Below, one piece after another: positions 1 to 11,503 of a DNA stretch of 64,000 bases. The DNA lies in the NCBI GenBank assembly GCA_029582165.1, contig CM055877.1, positions 2,400,023 to 2,464,022 on the forward strand, read 5' to 3'. The position numbers were made by a program, and so were the translations under genes. The stretch is from Portulaca oleracea (Eukaryota > Streptophyta > Magnoliopsida > Caryophyllales > Portulacaceae). A model generated the notes under the pieces. That model was given only the letters and a program-made list of their open reading frames with translations, was not told the origin of the DNA and did not search any database. The number at the start of each line of letters is the position of its first letter. Position 1 is the stretch's first letter.

Positions 1-1
1 C

Positions 2-1249
2 AGGTTGTTCAAAAACTTGGGGACTACAAGCAGGAGTCTTTACTTGTCACCTTGCAAATGGTGTCACAGTAGGGAATACTCTCTGTGGTCGATGAAGAAA
101 GACCCAGATCTTGAATCAGCTTTGTCCCACAATCGCCGTTGGATTGTTAATAATCAGATAAGAAACATAATCCTGAGATATCCGGACCCGATTGTGCCTA
201 TAAACTTCATTCAGAAAAAGTTCAAGACCCTGGATCTCCAGGGTAGGGCTGTGAATTGGCTGAAGAAGTACCCATCCTGCTTTGAGGTCTTTCAGCAAAA
301 TGGTGAGCATTACTGTCAACTTACCAAGAGAATGATGTGCCTTGTCAACGAGGAAGAATCGGTTAAGGAAGAGCAGGAATCTGTGTTTGCAGAGCGACTG
401 GCAAAAATCCTGATGATGAGCTTGGATAAGCGAGTGAATGTCGTCAAACTCGATGAACTAAAGCGAGGTCTTGGTTTCCCGGATGATTATCTCCTCAGAA
501 TTGTAACTAAACATCCTGAAATGTTTCGTCTTATCAACCACAGTGGGAGGAAAAGCGCACTAGAAGTTGAGCTTGTGTCATGGAAGCATGAACTAGCAGT
601 TTCTCATATCGAAGTGTCAGCTCAGAAGCAGAACATAGAGCCATGCTTTTCATGCTCGTTGCCCTTGACATGGGTGAAATCATGGGAGAAGTTTAATGAA
701 TTCAATTCAACGCCGTATATTTCACCTTATGCAGATTCAAGCGTTCTTGGGGATGGATCGAAAGAGAAGGAGAAAAGGACAGTAGCCTTGGTTCATGAGT
801 TACTGTCACTAACTCTTTGGAAGAAGATGTCTATCGTAAAACTTGGCCATTTCAAGAGAGAGTTTGCGTTGCCTGAGAAATTGAATGTCTTGCTACTCCA
901 GCATCCGGGTATCTTCTATGTTTCAAATAAATATAAGAGTTACACAGTTGTCCTGCGAGAGGGATATAGAGGATCAGAGCTGGTCCACAAAGATCCACTC
1001 GTAATAGTCAAGGATAAGTTTGGAGAACTAATGCAAGAGGGGCTTCACGAGTATAATCAACGAAGGCGTTTGCTCAACTTAGAGAAGAGAAAGAAGAAGG
1101 GCATAATTGTGCCGAAATTAGAGAAACGGAAGGATAAGAATGCTGAAGAGGAAGATGAAGATGAAGGGGGTAGTCAGGTAGGAGGGCTATTTGATCCCGA
1201 AGAAAGGAAAAGGTTCTACAGAATCCTTTTTGACGAAGACCCCGATTGA
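2..1249 (+). CDS. PORR-domain organellar RNA-binding protein (5' end outside window)
   Basis: This is a plant organelle RNA recognition (PORR) protein of the WHAT'S THIS FACTOR 1 family, whose members bind RNA in chloroplasts or mitochondria and mainly support group II intron splicing. The family signature begins at DPDLESALSHNRRW and runs through FKTLDLQGRAVNWLKKYP, then repeated blocks ending in HPEMFRL and HPGIFYV. The C-terminus is highly charged (KRKKKG, then an acidic EEEDEDEGG stretch) and ends in LFDPEERKRFYRILFDEDPD. The frame is open to the window edge. The first in-window ATG is at 92, but the residues before it (SRSLYLSPCKWCHSREYSLW) look like the end of an organelle-targeting presequence, so the true start probably lies upstream. 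At least 415 codons, no intron seen. Mitochondrion versus plastid cannot be decided from sequence. Confidence 0.9.
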   Translation, partial: RLFKNLGTTSRSLYLSPCKWCHSREYSLWSMKKDPDLESALSHNRRWIVNNQIRNIILRYPDPIVPINFIQKKFKTLDLQGRAVNWLKKYPSCFEVFQQNGEHYCQLTKRMMCLVNEEESVKEEQESVFAERLAKILMMSLDKRVNVVKLDELKRGLGFPDDYLLRIVTKHPEMFRLINHSGRKSALEVELVSWKHELAVSHIEVSAQKQNIEPCFSCSLPLTWVKSWEKFNEFNSTPYISPYADSSVLGDGSKEKEKRTVALVHELLSLTLWKKMSIVKLGHFKREFALPEKLNVLLLQHPGIFYVSNKYKSYTVVLREGYRGSELVHKDPLVIVKDKFGELMQEGLHEYNQRRRLLNLEKRKKKGIIVPKLEKRKDKNAEEEDEDEGGSQVGGLFDPEERKRFYRILFDEDPD

Positions 1250-1613
1250 GATTGTTCAATGCCTTTCTGTGTTGAAGGTTGAGCAAATAGATAGATGGGT
1301 CGGATTTTGGTTGATCAACTACACCGATGTTTCTGTCAGACCTTTCCAATCGTTGGGCTTATCGTTCCATCTTCAGGAAGTCTAGAAACAGTTTGGTCTG
1401 ATCAAGTATCAAAATGGTAGGGGTGAATTTTTCTGCATTGAATTTGTGCCATGGTTATGAATCTCCTGAGATACTCAACTGTTCAAGTCAGGGTGTATAG
1501 TTTGGTCTGATCAATGTATATGGACTTCAACAAAAAGAAATTATGTGATCACTCAGATGACTTTGATTTGTGCTTTTGCATCCAAAGTTTTGTTGATGCA
1601 TTATCATTTTTTA
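1250..1613. other. 3' flank of the PORR gene
   Basis: No gene is seen. This is probably 3' UTR and downstream sequence. The short string GTTTGGTCTGATCAA occurs twice (near 1391 and 1500), about 110 bases apart. Confidence 0.4.
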
Positions 1614-1884
1614 GGCCTTGTTCTTTTATACGGCTGGTTGCGGTATGGCGCGGTGCGGTGGAATTGTGGTGGGTTGTGAAAAGTTGTGGTGGGTTTTGGT
1701 TTTAATCATTGTTAATGTATTGGTAAATGTGAAATTATAATTGGAAAAAGTGAGATGAAAAAGTAAATTGAAAAAGTAGATTGTGGTCGGTTGTGGTAGA
1801 TTTAGTGGATTGTGGTGGGTTGTGACAAATTATGGTGCGGTGTGACATCACATCGCAGCCAGCCAACCGCATAAAAGAACAGGG
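1614..1884. mobile_element. MITE with GCCTTGTTCTTTTAT-type terminal inverted repeats
   Basis: The left end reads GGCCTTGTTCTTTTATACGG and the right end is its imperfect complement, CCGCATAAAAGAACAGGG. About 270 bp, rich in GTGGTGGGTTGTG-like motifs, no coding capacity. A second member of the same family, split by a LINE, lies at 25085-29890. The left flank is TTA, as in PIF/Harbinger (Tourist) elements, but the right flank does not repeat it cleanly, so the superfamily is unproven. Confidence 0.7.
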
Positions 1885-2003
1885 ATATTGGCTGATCAAC
1901 TCTCAGGAAATCATTCCCCTTTCACCTTCCTGTTGAGGTAACAATTTCTTTTCCCTAGTTTTCAATGTTCACCTTTGAACAAACAGACTAATATAAAATG
2001 AAT

Positions 2004-2596
2004 TGAACCAACAAAACATTTTCCTTAAGAACCATTTATTATCGTAAATATTCAGAGCAATAAAACCTAGGGCTTAATACACTAAAGACAAACTTGTTTT
2101 TCACTTGATTCATTTTAGTATAGCTGCAATCTATACTAGAATGAGAGGATGTGATTATAGATAGAAGAAATGGGTGCTCTCAAATGGCTTGGACATGTCT
2201 CCTATTTATAGGAGAATTCCCCCCCAGGTGTAATTAAGGTTCTTAATGGAGAATCAAGACCGTGACTTGGTCATGATAATATAGCTATTGGATCTTAATA
2301 CCGATCTTTATATTGATATTATAAACTTAATACTTAAGATTATATAGTCGTTAGCATTAAAAACACATTCCGGCATTCAACACGGTCTGTGTTGGGTGCA
2401 ACACAGTCCGTGTTGCCTCAACACGACCCGTGTTGAGCCCATGTGGTTTTTCTTGCTTTTTGAAGACCAACACGACCCGTGTTGGTCTCTTATAAACCTG
2501 TGTTGACCATATTTATCTTATATATGATCCTTAAACTTGTACCACATGATTCCTTATGCTATATAATCATCTTATACTCTTGAAATAATTCCAACA
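2004..2596 (-). mobile_element. Probable solo LTR (Copia-like), minus strand
   Basis: Read on the minus strand it begins TGTTGGAATTATTTC at 2596 and ends GGTTCA at 2004, the usual TG...CA termini. It holds a TATA box (TATAAATAGG, near 2202-2211) about two thirds along and an AATAAA-like region after it. A 4-bp GAAT flanks both sides (2000-2003 and 2597-2600), possibly the target duplication. No gag or pol lies next to it. The exact boundary at the 2004 side is inferred. Confidence 0.55.
2378..2484. repeat. Four 17-bp imperfect palindromes in the LTR U3
   Basis: The unit CAACACGACCCGTGTTG, or a close variant, occurs at 2378-2394, 2399-2415, 2419-2435 and 2468-2484. Each is its own near-perfect inverted repeat (CAACACG/CGTGTTG). 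They lie upstream of the minus-strand TATA box, where an LTR enhancer would be expected. Confidence 0.8.
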
Positions 2597-2883
2597 GAAT
2601 TTTCATTTAATTTCACGTACCACTGACAGAAGATGATTTGTTGCACACACTGTCGAAGTTCACGAAAGAGTAGCTTATGTTAGATATTTGATATATTTAA
2701 AGCCACATATTGACAAGATACAAATCAAGTTGACATTTATGTGTTTGCAGTTTAGACAAAGTCGTCTATTATATATACAACTTGAAAAATAAAATCAAGG
2801 ACATTTACACATTTATTTTGTGCAATCCTTAATTAATGGCCTAAAATTTGAGGTTTGTTGGAATTCCACGCAAGAATACATGC

Positions 2884-5800
2884 TTAATCACTAGGTAAAT
2901 CTTTCTCAAAATAAGGTGGCATTTCTAGGATAGGATTTCTTTCAAAGAAATTGACTGGTTTTAATTCAAAACTAGATAATACAACTGGCATCACAGGAAA
3001 ATCCTCTTGGCATGGTATATGATGAAATCCTAATACATACCATAACACAATATCTTTGTTCTCTATTGGCCTATCCCTGCATAAGAAAAAAATAGCAAAT
3101 TAATTACTTTCACTGAGATGCTACTAAATACTAAGGAGGTTTAGAAAGATAGTTCACTATATGTTCCTACTAGTTGAGAATACTTCAAAGGTGTTAATTA
3201 CCTCTCTGACCATGCTGCAAGAGTGTCTTCGCCATGACTTTGGTCAACAAAAAACCCACCAGCCCATACTTCACTCTTGTTATATGGAGTTATCCATATC
3301 TGGTTGTTTGTGAATCCTGCCCTTTTTTGAGGCGGGTCTTTGAAACTAAGCAAACTTGCTGCATTTCCAGCAGGAACGACTTTATATCCAATTTGGTTCC
3401 CATTTTGTGACTTCTTATTCGGATTCACTATATGAAACTCAGACGGCTTGTAAAGACTTAGCTTGACTTGTGCTTCCTTTTCGGTTTTGGCAATATGTTT
3501 TACAACTTTTAAGTAACTCTTTCTAGGTGACTCGTCTGGCAAAGTTTCTTCTCTTTGGAGGATCATTTTGATAAATGAATTATCAGAACCATCAATATCC
3601 ATGTCAAGATAGAATGCTAGGTGGTGATCATGGATAATCCCAATGATGTTATCAGACACTAATGTGCCATATAGGTCTTCATCCTCTGGTACTTGGTCCA
3701 TGTTCTTATATGTAGTTCCTTTTACTACAGCTATACCTGTTAGACCAACCTGCAAGCATTACCATTATAATACAAAAGTTTAGCTTTCTCACTTTAAAAA
3801 GAATAATCAACAAATGTAATTGTTTTAGTTCAAAGAACACGAGGCGTTTGTAAAATCCAAAGGTACTATACACCTCCAAACATAGGTGTGATTCAACGTA
3901 GACATTTATCAAACACAATACATAGTGTGTTAGAGGTGATCATGACTTGTTTCATCACGCCAAAATCAACATACATAGAAAAAAAAATGGTTGTGAGCAT
4001 TTAATGAGGGGCATTCTGATCAGTTCATATGATTTTCACACCCCTATTAAAATCATTCTAGCGCTCCAATACCTCATGTCTACAGATATTATTGATAACT
4101 ATTATAAGGATCGATGGCTAGCCCACAATCACCATGAGTTCCTTCAACGTACTTCATCCTCGCTCATACAATGCGTAGAAAAATTGTTCAGAAGGTCAGC
4201 CATCCCAAGATTACTCCTAGCCAAACACATTTAACTAGGGAGTTCCTAAAAGATGAGCTTCCTAAAAAGGTGCACATTCACAATATAAATAGTCATTTTA
4301 ATCCTTTTAAGCGATATTTTTTACTGTTTACTCAGGGTGTTACATTCACCTCACGTAAAGACTTGACATCCTCATCAAGCATTGAATCTTCCCTTGGGTT
4401 CTAGTCGTGGTTGCAACAATCTTATGATCATAACTCATAGTTTCCTCTCTATGGGTGCAGAGTAGGTCCACAACTACGACTTGAGGTCTGCTTTGATACC
4501 ATTGTTTAGCATTGCTTTCCCTAATTTTCTTTTTAGAAACAAAATATAGTAAATCAAATTATAATCAATGTCTCATTTACCCCAGATAGAAAAACCAGCC
4601 AAAATGCCATCATCTATCAACAATACCAGCCATCATACTCACTTCAGATAAAACATCATTTATTAGTAATGGCTATGGCCTGGGAGGGGTTGGGGCGTCA
4701 TTGATAGCATAGTTGACCAGTCATTGTGACTTATATTAGTGGAAGGGAGATCCATGGTCGATTATGTAAAAGGGTAAAGGTTATGGATTGAATCATATGT
4801 CAAGAGGACACATGAGCAGTTGATATGAAGGCACAACAAGGATGTACTTTCAAGTGGTATATGGTTAAGGTATGGTTTAAATTCGATTGATATGAAGCTC
4901 GTCCCTTATGAACTTCACAGTTAAGTGTGATTGGATGAGAGCAATATAGGGATTTGTGGCCTCACCAGAAGTTTTCTCAAGCAGCGTGTGAATGAGGAGA
5001 AAGTACACTGAAAGGGACTCGTAGTGATTTGTGGTGCTAATCATCAATCCTTGAAGTAATCGTTAGTAATATCCATGTTCCCAAGGAAGTGGCAATATAG
5101 TAAAATTGTTGTTTCAAAGGATTGAAACAACTACTTATATATGACCAAGGTGCATCTTCCTTTTAGGAAGTTCATCTCTTGATAACTCCACAGTTCAACA
5201 TGCTTAGCTAGAAGCAATCTTAGAATGAGTGACCTCTTCAGAAGCTTTTCCATGTAGCGTGTAAGCTAGAATGAAACACACTAAAAGGATTTGTGGGGCT
5301 AGTCATCAATTGTTGAAATAATTATCAATAATGCTGCACTCTTGTAAGGGCCATGGCATAATAGAAATGCAACATTCACTAATAAATAGTGAAAATCATG
5401 ACTTCAAAGGATTGAAATGACTACTCAAATAATGAAGGTGGATAGAAAGCTCATCTCTTATCATGAACTCCCCAATTAACTAGCTTAGTTGAGACCAATC
5501 TTGGGATGGAGGGGAAGTTTTTTTCCCCCTCTAAATAGTGTGTGAGTGAGGATGAACCATGTTGAAAATACTAGTGATGATTTGTAGGTTAGCCATCGAT
5601 CCTTATATCAGTTATCGAAAATGTCTGCAATCCAAGAGAAGTTATAGCATTGCATATATATGGTATTAGAGTGAAGGTAAGGACCGATAGTTCTGAACCT
5701 ACTCAGCCCCTAAAGAAATGAAATTTATGAGTTAGTGATCATCAGTGCCACCACCATAACTGCCACTTAAGGAGACAATCTAGAGGTTTGATGAGGATAT

Positions 5801-8800
5801 CAATTTTTTAAGTGGGGATGAATGTGATACCTCGCTACATGGTTGAAGAGTAATTTAAACGGATTGAAATTGATACTTATGCCACTAAGGTGTACCTTCC
5901 TTTTAGAAATTTCATCTCTTGAAAACTCCACAGTCAAGCGTGTTTGGTTGATAACAATCTTGGTATAGACAATCTCTTGAGACATTATCATTCCATGTAG
6001 CATGTGAGTGAAAACAAAGGACACTATAAGGATTCGTGATGATTGTGGGCTAGATGTTGTCGATACCTGAAGACGTTTTCTATAGTGTCTGTGGCCAAGG
6101 AGGGGCTAGGGCATTACAATCTTCCACATTAATACACGACGCATACTTATGTGACAAATTAAATGACAAAAAAGTCAAAACCACTATGTCACTAAAATGG
6201 GAAAATAATCGTTAATTAATCTAAAATTTTATGAAACTAACCTGAACTTTAATGAGTCCATCAGCTTGAAGTTCCCAATCTACAATGTAATCGTAGTTAC
6301 CTACCGTTGCTACCATTCTAACCACTAGCGTTATCTTTGGCCTTGCTTCAAGAATCTGTACATAGTTTCCAATGAGAAAAACATATTAAGGACAATGTCA
6401 TATATACAATTCACATTACAAGAACATAAACTTTCAAAAAATTCAAATTGGTCTACAAATTATATCCCCTCCATTCCATATTAATTGTCGTCTTTGGAAA
6501 TTGTGTAGTAAAACATTAAAAATTTTGACCATGAGTTTCTCAATATATATAATGTCTTGTTACATAAGATTACTATCATAGATTCGTAACGAAAATATTA
6601 TCATTAAAGTATAATATTGCAATTGTTAGTATAATACTCCCTCTGTTCCATATTAATTGTCGTCTTTGGAAATTGTGCAGTCAAATTTCAAAAATTTTGA
6701 CCATAAATTTCTTAATATATACAATGAGTTGCTATATAAAAGTACCACCATTAGATTCGTAACGAAAAATACTATCATAAAAGTATAATATTGTAATTGT
6801 TAATAACATATTACGTAAGGAATAATCAATCAAAGAGTGATATTGGAGACCGTAAAAGTAAAAAATATGACAATTAATTTGAAACGGAGGGAGTATTATA
6901 CAAGAATTTACCAATCAAAGAGTGATATTGGAGACCGTGACAGTCAAATATGACAGAGGGAGTACGTATAAAGGTTTTAGATTTTTAGAGGTCCTACCTC
7001 CATTCCTTCAATGATATTTTCCAAATGCCGCCAACCAACATCACCTGCATACCTCTCAAACACACAAATTATGTCTGATTGAATGTATGGTGTTCCATCC
7101 CCTGTCGTAAATATGCCATCCATGAAATGGGCATTCCTTGGACAATCATTAATCGGGTCTAATCTTGTTGCTGGAAACCCGTATTCGCCTACATCAAGAT
7201 AAGTTTTAAAGTACCATGCTTCGGTAGGATCCATATAAGGAACAAATACCTCCGAAACCATTCCCTTGTACATCACATTCCTTAGCTCTCCTGTATACGG
7301 GTCTCGAACCCTGACCCGAGAGATGATCAACCCGGCTTTCGGGTCAGGTTTGAGGTGAAATTCCCAATTTGCCCATTTAACCATGTGGTTGTCTTCGACG
7401 GTGAAGCTTGGGCCCTTGGGCTGGGCCATAAAGATTGGATTGATGGGCTTGATTTTAGGGTTGGGTTTTGAAAAACGATAGTCTGTGTTGGCTGCCTTGG
7501 GAATGGGGATGTTCCTTCCATGATCTGAAATTTCTAACACTTGGTTGGTGTCCAAGTCAACAAGCACGGTTAGCCCTTCGAGTGGCCTCATGTAGTAGTT
7601 GACCGTGCCCTCCTTTGAGAAGCATTGTACCTTAGTCAATCTCCTTTTATCATCTTTCTCGCCATACCATCCTGAAAAAATATTTAAGGTTGTTAGAATT
7701 GAGATTCTAACTTGATTCCATAGAGTAGTTAGGATCGAAATTAACCCATGTAAGATCGTGTATCGGAATGTAGATAGTAGAACCGCATCGAGAATTTTGA
7801 ATCATAAAATCGTATGATCGTAGATCAGGATTAAGATTTTAACAACTATGGATAAATTGCGTATTTTTTTAGTATTGATGAATAGATGTAATTTTTATTT
7901 GGATCCTCGCAAAGCAAACCCAATGAACCTCAAACAAATGGTAGAAGAAACTCCACTTAACTGCTTTTTTATAGTTGGAAACCAAAAGATTATAAAATTT
8001 CAATGATGCTACAAAATATCCAAAAAATAACTAGAATAAACCAAAAAATAAACATAACTTGGGCCCACTGTCAAAAGACGCATTCATTCCTCACATCTAA
8101 TATCATACTTATCACATTTACGGATAATATGATGTAAAATTGTACAATGATGAGATACTTATGTTGAACTAAATCTTTCTTTTCATGAAGCAATTTTCAA
8201 CACTAGCTGTTTCTTTTACTAGTTATCATTTCTAATATCATACTTATCATTTACGGATTATTACTTACTAGATTAGAAAACAGTAAAAACATGTACGGAA
8301 TGAAGAGGAGGAGGATGGCATGCCTGGTGTGCAAGGTTGGCAGAGCAAGTCTCGAAAGTCGACCCCACGCGCCGTCACACTCCGGTTGAACTCCTCACTG
8401 GTGAGCGGCGCCGCAGAGGTGGCCTTGAACTCCTCCTCTGTCATGGCCGGGTACCCGCTGGTCTCCCCCACGTTGACCCAGCCCACCCGGCCCGTCTCCA
8501 AGTCCACCGTCATCACGTGATTCACGTGATCGACCCGGGCCACGACGGTCGCCCTCCTGGGTGGCAGCGGGTCCCCGGCCTCCCACCGGAGGACGGTCCC
8601 CTTGGGCGGGTCCTCCAGCACCACCGAGTGGATCATCCGGTGGTGGGACCCGCCCGCCCGGAACAGCGAGTGGCCGGAGAGGATCGACTTGACCCGGTGC
8701 AGCTCGGGCAGGGTGAGCGGGTCAAGCGGGTGGCGGGCCACGTCGGCAGTGTGGTCACGTGCATGGCGCGTGAGGTTAAGGGTGGGGTGGGAGAGAGTGG

Positions 8801-8879
8801 TGACAATCAAGGAGGTGAGGAAGAGGATTAAGATTAGAAGAGAAGGGAAGAGAGAGTGTGGGAGATGTGAGAGCTCCAT
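2884..8879 (-). CDS. CuAO: Copper-containing primary amine oxidase, secreted type (5 exons)
   Basis: It oxidises primary amines such as putrescine to aldehyde, ammonia and H2O2, probably in the apoplast. Exons in order of transcription: 8879-8324, 7671-6998, 6355-6242, 3749-3202, 3076-2884; they join in frame to 694 residues, a normal length for the family. The first 35 residues form a signal peptide (hydrophobic [13 protein letters not shown]). The cofactor (TPQ) tyrosine is in VGNYDY, Y431, encoded by the short third exon. The copper ligands are the HDH pair (H488, H490) and a His in [15 protein letters not shown] (about 649). The catalytic-base region is YLDVGEYG. There is no C-terminal peroxisome signal (ends DLPSD). 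Exon 1 is much more GC-rich than the rest. Introns 2-4 are GT-AG; intron 1 seems to use a GC donor (CCAG|GC), which restores the family's PGWYG. All key residues are present, so it looks functional. Confidence 0.9.
3920..6120. repeat. TRIM-like LTR copies in amine oxidase intron 3
   Basis: The intron is swollen by diverged copies of one unit of about 280 bp, roughly at 4830-5095, 5096-5375, 5376-5660 and 5826-6118. They share motifs such as AAAGGATTGAAA, TTCATCTCTTGA, AACTCC and GTAGCGTGTGAG. Between the last two copies sit TGGTATTAGAG (near 5662, like an initiator-Met primer site) and about 160 bp of non-coding sequence, the layout of a TRIM. The last copy begins TGTGATACC and ends GGCATTACA. 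A further copy lies inverted at about 3930-4500, with its own primer-site-like TGGTATCAAAGC on the minus strand near 4485-4496. No protein coding is seen. Confidence 0.6.
6465..6962. mobile_element. Stowaway-like MITE (outer), amine oxidase intron 2
   Basis: It starts TCCCCTCCATTCCATATTAA after a TA and ends GACAGAGGGAG before a TA, the Stowaway pattern (TA target, CTCCCTCYGT termini). It is interrupted by a second copy of the same family at 6637-6893. Its two halves match the inner copy, for example CAAAGAGTGATATTGGAGACCGT occurs in both. Confidence 0.75.
6637..6893. mobile_element. Stowaway MITE (inner), nested in another copy
   Basis: Termini CTCCCTCTGTTCC and GAAACGGAGGGAG, flanked by TA on both sides. 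257 bp, no coding. It lies within the older member at 6465-6962 and must be younger. Confidence 0.8.
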
Positions 8880-9817
8880 GAGTACGTAGGTTAATCTAAT
8901 ATGTGACCAAACGTAACACAAGGGGAGATGTGTAGATAATTAGATAGTGTTGGCTTCCTTGCATGTGATTGTAGGCTCTACAATAACGTCATGTATTGTC
9001 CAATGAGGCTATAACACCACAAAAAAAAAAAGGAAAAGAAAGTGCCCCATCAATTGATTAGGAGAGGGATACAATGAAATTATCCCATATCCAGTTGAAG
9101 TTTGAGTGATAATGTTTTTTTTTTTAGATTTAAATGTTTGTATTTTATAAATATTAACTACTTTCTTGGTCTTTTTTAGATTGTCACTTTGAAAGAGTGG
9201 GTAGATATTAAGATAGCGAATATTATTAACATATATTCTTTTTCAACCTCCTTTTCTATTTTTTTCTCTTTAGAAAACCCTAGTCTCCACTTCCTTAAAA
9301 GGTATGTCATTGATTTTTTTTTTTTGTCAATGGTAAGCCTCAATTTGATTGATTTCTATCCCGATTGTTAGTTTAGTTTTACGTTTACGCAACGAAAGTT
9401 AGTATCTTCTTTTGTAAGAGTTTTCATTTCAATTCATTTAGGGGGAGAGAGGTGGATGGGTCAAACCAGTTTACAAGTCGTGAGTCCATTCTTAGAATAT
9501 AAGGTTCAATCTTTCCAACTCAGGAAATAGTTCGAATAATATTAGAAGGTCAGAGTAACTTCTCAAATTCAGGAAACAAGTTAGTTCCCAGTTCAGAACA
9601 ATCAGAGTAACTCGAATAACACAATTAACATAACTTCTCAATCAAGGTGATTCGACTATTGAACGAGATTCGAAACAACAAAACATCCAAATCAGAATCA
9701 GAGTCAAAACATCAATTAAAATCAAAACCCAGGGTTAGATTATTTCCCTTATACATTAGTTCATTTTTATTATGCGGGTGATCTTTCAAAGGTCTCTGTT
9801 TTTAGATCATAATTCAG
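8880..9817. other. Amine oxidase upstream region, no gene
   Basis: AT-rich flank upstream of the minus-strand amine oxidase start. Several homopolymer runs are visible. I see no convincing coding region and no clear TATA box. Confidence 0.4.
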
Positions 9818-9985
9818 ACAAGGGACGAGACATCAGGTCTCCAGATAGTCCCGATTCAGACAAGGGACGAGACAATAGATCTCCAGATGGTCCTAGTTCA
9901 GACAAGGGACGAGACATCAAGTCTCCAGATGGTCTTGATTCGGACAAGGGACGAGACATAAGTCTCTAAATGGTCCCGAATTTGG
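9818..9985. repeat. Minisatellite, about 4 x 42 bp
   Basis: The unit starts GACAAGGGACGAGACATC and repeats at 9818, 9860, 9902 and 9944 with few changes; the last copy is one base longer. It can be read as a 14-residue repeat (SDKGRDIRSPD...), but the reading frame is short and has no gene context, so a protein product is unlikely. Confidence 0.85.
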
Positions 9986-11503
9986 ATGGCCAATCCCCGA
10001 CATGGAACATGATACTAGATCCTCAGACAGTTCCGACACGTGCGCACACCTTGCCCCAGGAAAGTAACATAATTTACCCACTTAACGTTTCACTTTGGAT
10101 ATTAATGTCTTATGAGTTATCAGTCATCAACATTCAAACATAACCCAATCCAGTTTCCCCGAATCCTAACCACAAACAATCTTTCTCTAAGACCGATCAC
10201 ATCATCTCCAATAATGAAACTAGATCACAACATTTTTCCTACAGCTAAGGCAGATCACAACATTTCCAACAGTTAAAACAGACGACCAAATTATACAGGA
10301 AATCCCCTTACAGGATCCATGTCTCATACAACAGGAAAAATCACAAAACAGTTTAAGGACTTCCGAGGGGATGTTAGGGCACAAACATTACTTGTAGGTC
10401 TTCTCTTCACTTCAAGAAATACACACTTGAGCTCACTAATGAGTCGTCTAACCCAAACCTATAATTAGAATAATGATTCTATTATTAATACAGCCTAACG
10501 AAGTTAGTATATGCAACTTCTTTCCGTACCCAAACCTTAAACACGTTTAAGGGCCCCCAATATTTATCAAGCATAACCACAAAACATTTCCATAACTATT
10601 TTACTAAAAAAAAAACCCAGTTAGTTAAGAAAGGGAACATGACATATTTCTACCCCTTTATTGTAAAGGTAATAACTCGACTTCTAGACATCTTATGGAC
10701 TTGGTTCTTAACTTTCTGGAAACCTTAGGGAATCTACTACGACTTTCATGTTGATCACAAAACCTAATTCACACTCCAAAAGGTCTAAAGATAACACACA
10801 ACAGGTAGGTCTATCTTTCGACATACTCCTGTTAACAGTCCATGACTCGGACTATACACCTCAAACATTCAATCCACAAAATTTCCATCAAAGTTAACAC
10901 ATAAGGTTATGCCCAACTGATTTTGATTAAAAACTCACTACACAATCAACAGTGAATGTTCAAACATGACGTAACTAATGGAGATTTGCCTAGCCTTGGT
11001 CTCACTTTTGGGGACCCAAGGTTCATGGAGAATAATGGAAGTTAGCCCGACCCGTCTAATCCACCAAAGGAGGTTCAAGATATATACATAGAGGTGGAAA
11101 AGGCCCAAAAGGAAGGAAATGAAGATTCACATAGCCTTGGGCTCGCTTTTGGAGACCCAAGATTCAAGGAAGATAATGATGGAGGACCATCCACGCCAAG
11201 CCCTATGAAGAAGGTCCAAGCTATCTACAAGGAGGCAGGACGAGCCAAGGGAGAAGAATTCATTGTGGAGGCCCAAAGGCCAACCCATATCACATGCTCC
11301 TGGTTCCAAGAGGACGTCCAAACGTCCTAGAGGCTCCAAGTCCACGTCAAAAGGCCCAAGTGCAAAGCTCAAGTTGAATTTCACAGTTTTGGCATTTCCA
11401 AGATGAAGTTCACAGTTTAGGCCTTTTCAGTTTGAAGTTCACATTTTTGGTGTTTAGTTATTATTAGCAAGTTTTATATTGTATTAATTATTATTATTAT
11501 TAG
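9986..11503. other. Retrotransposon debris (probably non-coding Gypsy/LARD type)
   Basis: No intact gene. Short related blocks recur, for example CTTTTGGGGACCCAAGGTTC (near 11010) and CTTTTGGAGACCCAAGATTC (near 11146). A motif around GAAGTTCACAGTTT repeats three times at about 11380-11450, next to the LTR-like sequence that follows. A 78-codon frame at 11094-11330 falls here but resembles nothing I know. Confidence 0.35.

Noticed and set aside
1250..1385. Extra small ORFs at the PORR 3' end
   Set aside because: Overlapping frame shadows in the 3' UTR with no motif.
8337..8831. Long plus-strand open frames across amine oxidase exon 1
   Set aside because: They are antisense shadows of a GC-rich exon; the minus-strand frame carries the signal peptide and family motifs.
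9818..9985. Possible CRISPR-like array
   Set aside because: Units are contiguous 42-bp tandem copies without unique spacers, and this is plant DNA; it is a minisatellite.
11094..11330. 78-codon ORF as a gene
   Set aside because: No recognisable domain, no conserved context, and it lies in retrotransposon debris.
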